A DNA stretch of 64,000 bases from Stomoxys calcitrans (lineage: Eukaryota > Arthropoda > Insecta > Diptera > Muscidae): the NCBI RefSeq assembly GCF_963082655.1, contig NC_081555.1, positions 184,781,424-184,845,423 of the forward strand. Direction: 5' to 3'. The position numbers were made by a program, and so were the translations under genes. Positions within the stretch are counted from its first letter, which is position 1. Every line of letters starts with the position of its first letter. The notes under the pieces are model-generated. The model ran no database searches, had not been told where the DNA came from, and saw only the letters and a list, made by a program, of their open reading frames with translations. Below are positions 59,789 to 64,000 of the stretch, piece after piece.

Positions 59789-62700
59789 CATAAAATATAT
59801 ACAAAAATCTGTTTTGGGAAAAAAGATGAAAAGTCGAAGTCGACTTTTAATGATTATAAATTAGAATAATCGATTTTGAAGTCGAATAGTCAAAAAGACA
59901 GTTGCATAGAGATACAAGTTTTGATTGGCTTATGTTGCTGCTAGGTGGCTGGTAAAAATTGTTTCCCATTTTTTTGAGATGCCTTTGGGTACTTTTTTAA
60001 CAAGTGCTACGATTCATTGCCCTTTGGTTTATTGTTGTTGCCATAAATATATTCAATTAAAAAGGTATTTACAATAAATGGAAGGCAAAATATGGTAATA
60101 TCATTATATGGTTGAATCGATTTGATTAACTTCAGCAGCAGTATTCAGATGGTGATAACAATTCGTGCCACTTCCAAGCAAATTTTTAGGGATTATGGCC
60201 TTAAAAGTATTATAGCACATTCACATTGAAATTTTAATGATCTAGCTTTAACTAAAACCAAAAACAGATCCAGTCGATTTCCACTGAGTTTTTGGTAATT
60301 TAAGTGACATGCACAAGCGCACATGCGTATACACGAATATGCATATCAAACATCCATACACAATTCTTGAAACAGATGCATATTTAGGTACTTTTATCGA
60401 TTATTCACCCATTCAATCGGTTTTATATGGGATTTAAAAAAAATCCAGCAAACATCGGATTAATTTTTGTATGGTAAAACCTGCCATTAAACACAGGATT
60501 TAGCACTTAAATCACGGAAAGGCCACAAAACCGGATTTAGTGGCCAATACAAACAGTTTACTAATTTTATATTTACGGAAGCTGAAATTGTGCATAAGCC
60601 AGACATATTTTGATAATAAATTTTAAGAGAAGCAAAAAAAAAACGGTGGTCGGATATGCCGGGGGCTGATTTATTTGATCCTTCTGAAAATTATTAAATG
60701 ACCGAACACACACGTTCAAAAGCTACCACATCGACCTAAGAATTTCAAAATAAATGTCTGCTGTTACCTCAATATTTCAATACTTTCATCTTTTTTCACC
60801 GATTTGTAGCTAAATAAGTGATCACTGGCATGACCAGGATGATTGACTATATTTGAAATGATATCTTCATATACATCCAACATCCAACTCGGTATCCGAA
60901 TTCCGGTCAAATACATCTTTATCGCGTTTGAAATTATTTGTATCGCTAAACCTTTCAAAATCTGTTGTTGGGTTACAAAATTAAAAAAAGTTGTCATGAC
61001 CTATGCTACGCAATTTCGACTTAATCCGATATCGACTTTCTATATATTTTTTTTTTTTTTGAAATATATATTTACGAGAAACGACAACTTGGGCAAACAT
61101 CGTAAAATATGGACCTAAGTTATATCTTAAAAACAAGAGCTGTTGAACGCTCCGATTTTAAACAGAAGCAAAGATAAAAATCAAAGTAAACAAAAGTCCT
61201 GTTAACTGGTGTTTCCTAGGGTAAAACCTTTTCATTTTATTATTTTAATATGTCCACTCTTAAAATATTAGGATTTGACCGATTTGTCTTTACTAATGCT
61301 GCCTTTTCACAATACACAAAATTTTTTCTCCACATCTTAAACAACTTTCAGTTTTTTGACATTTTTCTTGAACATGAAAATCCGAACCCTTGTTTGCATA
61401 AATTTTGTATCGCAAAGCTTTAGTTTTAAATGAAATTAAAATCTGAGGGCATGCCAGTGTTATGAAGTCTTTAAAAATATTTCACACATTCACCTTGGAA
61501 ATCACAAAGGAAGTGATGGGCAAAATCCATATCGAAAGCAGTGCTTGGAATTTGCCCCAATCACATGCACTTCGCATTAATCAAACATGAGCAGCAGAAA
61601 CGCCTATCAAACGTTCCTGCCCCACAAATACACACCGGCACAAAGATACAGTTATCAAGGGAAGCATATTATTTACGAGTATGTGTCTCTGTGCAATATT
61701 CATATTTGTACTTATGTACATACAATTTATATGGTATTTGTGCCTTTGTAGCTCCTTGTTTTCGGTTCGTTCGGTTATTGCAATGCAAATGTTCTCCGGC
61801 ATAAGGATGTGTTAACATTCTGTCTTAACACATCAAAATGTTAGATAAACACATTCAATGCAAACACCCCGTCCACGTCCTTCCCTTAACCATCGATACA
61901 CATACACGTTCACCACAAGCCAGGAAACTCGTTACAATTACATTTGATTTATGATCCTTGACGTTGCAATTTATGTACCTTCACACAAGCGTGTTTTTTT
62001 TTCCCCCAACTCACTGTGGAAATGTTTGTTTTCAATGTAAGTGGGAATGCAAACTCACCCCCACAGCTCCGCACAACTCAATAAGCGATAGTATCGGTAA
62101 CTGTGAATAAATTCCAATGAATATTCAAAAGTTCGAATATAGTTATTTATGTATTCGTGTGCGCATTCATTTATGTGTACTCGCATGCTAGTGATCTGAA
62201 GTATGAATGTGTTGGGGTGTCGGCAGTTAACTGTGTTCTCCGCCTGTGAGCAATTAACGGGAAGCGCCTAACGCCACTCAGAGATTTCAATGCAAGACTT
62301 GGCCATGTTTATTAACTGCTAGTACTTGACGTGACATTGATGTTAGATCAGTGCACAGGGTTAAAATCCACGTGTTACCCTAAAAAGAGAGAAACATGTG
62401 AAAAGAAATATAGACTTTTGCTTGATAGAGTTATTGGTATTAGGATAAAAATATTTAATTCACATGAACTTTGGCCTGAATGAACTTTGGGTACCCACCG
62501 GCGAAATGAGGATAACAAATGCGATTTCCAACTTTTGGCTGGTTCTATGTTAGTTTTTCGCGAAATTTTTTCGTGTTTATTTTTTTTTAGATAATAGATT
62601 TTGAAGGAAAAAAACTTGGTGATTTCATTCAGTAGGGCATTCCTTCGTTACTTACGAAAAAATCTTCATAAGAGTATTATGTTCTCATTGAGATTTTTGT

Positions 62701-64000
62701 AGTGTTTCAAAAAAGTAACCGTGAAAAATTTGTGTTTTCAACTGTGGAAAACGAAAATAGTACCAGCCTTTTATGAAAAAAAAACGGTACAAAAATGGTA
62801 CATTGACGGGCGGACTTGCCTAAGCCGAATCGAGAAGAATTTCTGTTTCGAATCGCATCACAGCCCCAGTAGCAAACGCCAGTAGTGGTGTTTTAACCAT
62901 AAGTTCTATATAAATGTTTGCCTTGCATACCAATGTCATTCTTGTACCAAAAGGTCCTGATACGAAGTGTTACTAATTCAAATTTTTTTGTGTGGATTGA
63001 TTCAAATGACAAAAATGACTTAAATAACAAAAATTTTGTATAAGTTTTTTAAATTTTAGAATCCATTCACTTTCGCAAGCAAGTCCTCCTTAATCGCGAG
63101 GATTTATATAGTTTGCTGGTGGTAGTCTGCAATCAGACTCACTTAAACCTGCAATCACAAGTAATATCAAGGCTCAAAAAAATCCCATGAGCAAAATATC
63201 AACAAGACCAGTTAAAACAGGTTCATATTATTGCAACATTGGTGCACTTCCTTATGTTGCTGTCACTAAGAACAATCGTTGGGTTTTTTTTATCCCAGAA
63301 AAGTTTATTTCTTTAAAATTTCTTATTTTCCTTATTTTTGACCTTGAGCACATACATAATTCAAATAAAAACTTTACTAGTTATAATACATGCAAAAGTT
63401 AATTGACTCTTAATTTGTTCATACCAGCAACTGAAAAATAACTGAGAAAAAGGGCACCTCCATGCTAAAAATCACGTTTTGCATGTTGAGCAATTTTTTC
63501 GCAGAATACTTAACAACCTTGTCCATTTATACAAGCTTTTGTAGTTCTGCAGAACCAATATTCATTTTTCATATTTTGAGCATACACATTGTTTGTTGAT
63601 GTGGTGGCGACGAAGCTCAAAATGCAAAAAGGGATATTTAAATTTTCTTAAATTTTGTTTGCAATTATAACATTTGGAAAATAATCAAGTAAATATCCCC
63701 AGATTCGAGGATAATTGAACTAGACTTCAGTAAAAATTGTTTAGCATAATTTATTTGTTAGTCTACAGTGATTTTCTTCCAATACGTTGCTCTTCCATAT
63801 CCATTGCATGCACAGGTCATCATCGTTATCTAGTTTGAACAGATGTGGATTTGCACTCGATGTTGCTGCATTTGGCAATGGCCATAATGAAACACGATAA
63901 TGTTTTGCTTTTAACTGTGCAAACAAATAAGCATCTTTTTGAGTGTTTGAGATAAAAAAAAAAACACAGCAGAACTGTAGACCTAGCAATTGACTTAGGA
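59789..64000. other. Unassigned, largely unique DNA to the window end
   Basis: No gene or transposon recognised. Short AT-rich runs and one possible exon-like frame on the minus strand (60764-60997) are discussed separately. Confidence 0.5.

Overview
The window looks like intergenic or intronic DNA from a higher fly, and is AT-rich and packed with repeats. I find no convincing host protein-coding gene, rRNA, functional tRNA or CRISPR array in 64 kb. The fly assignment, most likely a calyptrate such as a muscid, is an inference. It rests on the dominant dispersed repeat, which has a (GTCY)n microsatellite beside a GATCTAGCCATG-type core as in dipteran mini-me-like elements, and on the mix of Jockey-like and R1-like LINEs, Tc1/mariner relics and a tRNA-derived SINE. 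The window is best described as layered generations of transposable elements in unannotated unique sequence.

Layout. 0-2.3 kb: a full mini-me-like repeat followed by a Helitron-like repeat. 2.3-7.4 kb: unique AT-rich DNA with (CA)n and (TAG)n microsatellites. 7.4-9.4 kb: a LINE reverse transcriptase tail, a reversed Helitron-like copy with its CTAG end, and a SINE. 12.3-15.9 kb: a mini-me-like copy, then two decayed DNA-transposase fragments, one of them nested in an old repeat. 16-25.8 kb: mostly unique, with a SINE piece and two diverged copies of one 0.8 kb segment. 25.8-27.5 kb: nested mini-me-like copies. 29.4-36.6 kb: a minus-strand Jockey-like LINE, a strong hairpin, and R1-like LINE fragments lying on both sides of an apparently intact Tc1 transposon. 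37.6-38.7 kb: a 607-bp fold-back transposon and a long palindrome. 40.6-45.7 kb: several mini-me-like copies, a MITE nested in one, a LINE fragment and another dispersed repeat. 47.5-49 kb: two MITEs and a repeat copy. 51.8-54 kb: two repeat copies, a long (TA)n tract and a SINE. 55.5-58.8 kb: a SINE piece, a deleted Jockey-like LINE and a repeat copy. 59.3-59.8 kb: a short Helitron-like element with both ends recognisable. The remainder is unique.

The only open reading frame I would call a real, potentially functional protein is the 342-residue DD34E transposase at 33768-34796 (minus). It lies in a 1640-bp element with matching ends, TA duplications and symmetrically placed internal binding-site-like repeats. 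The other recognisable coding sequence is broken transposon sequence. The most unusual structure is the 607-bp element at 37581-38187. Both of its ends are copies of the same transposon 5' end, each carrying the N-terminal codons of a transposase, in 195-bp arms that differ at one base. I see no novel multi-gene system here. The interest lies in transposon structure and nesting.
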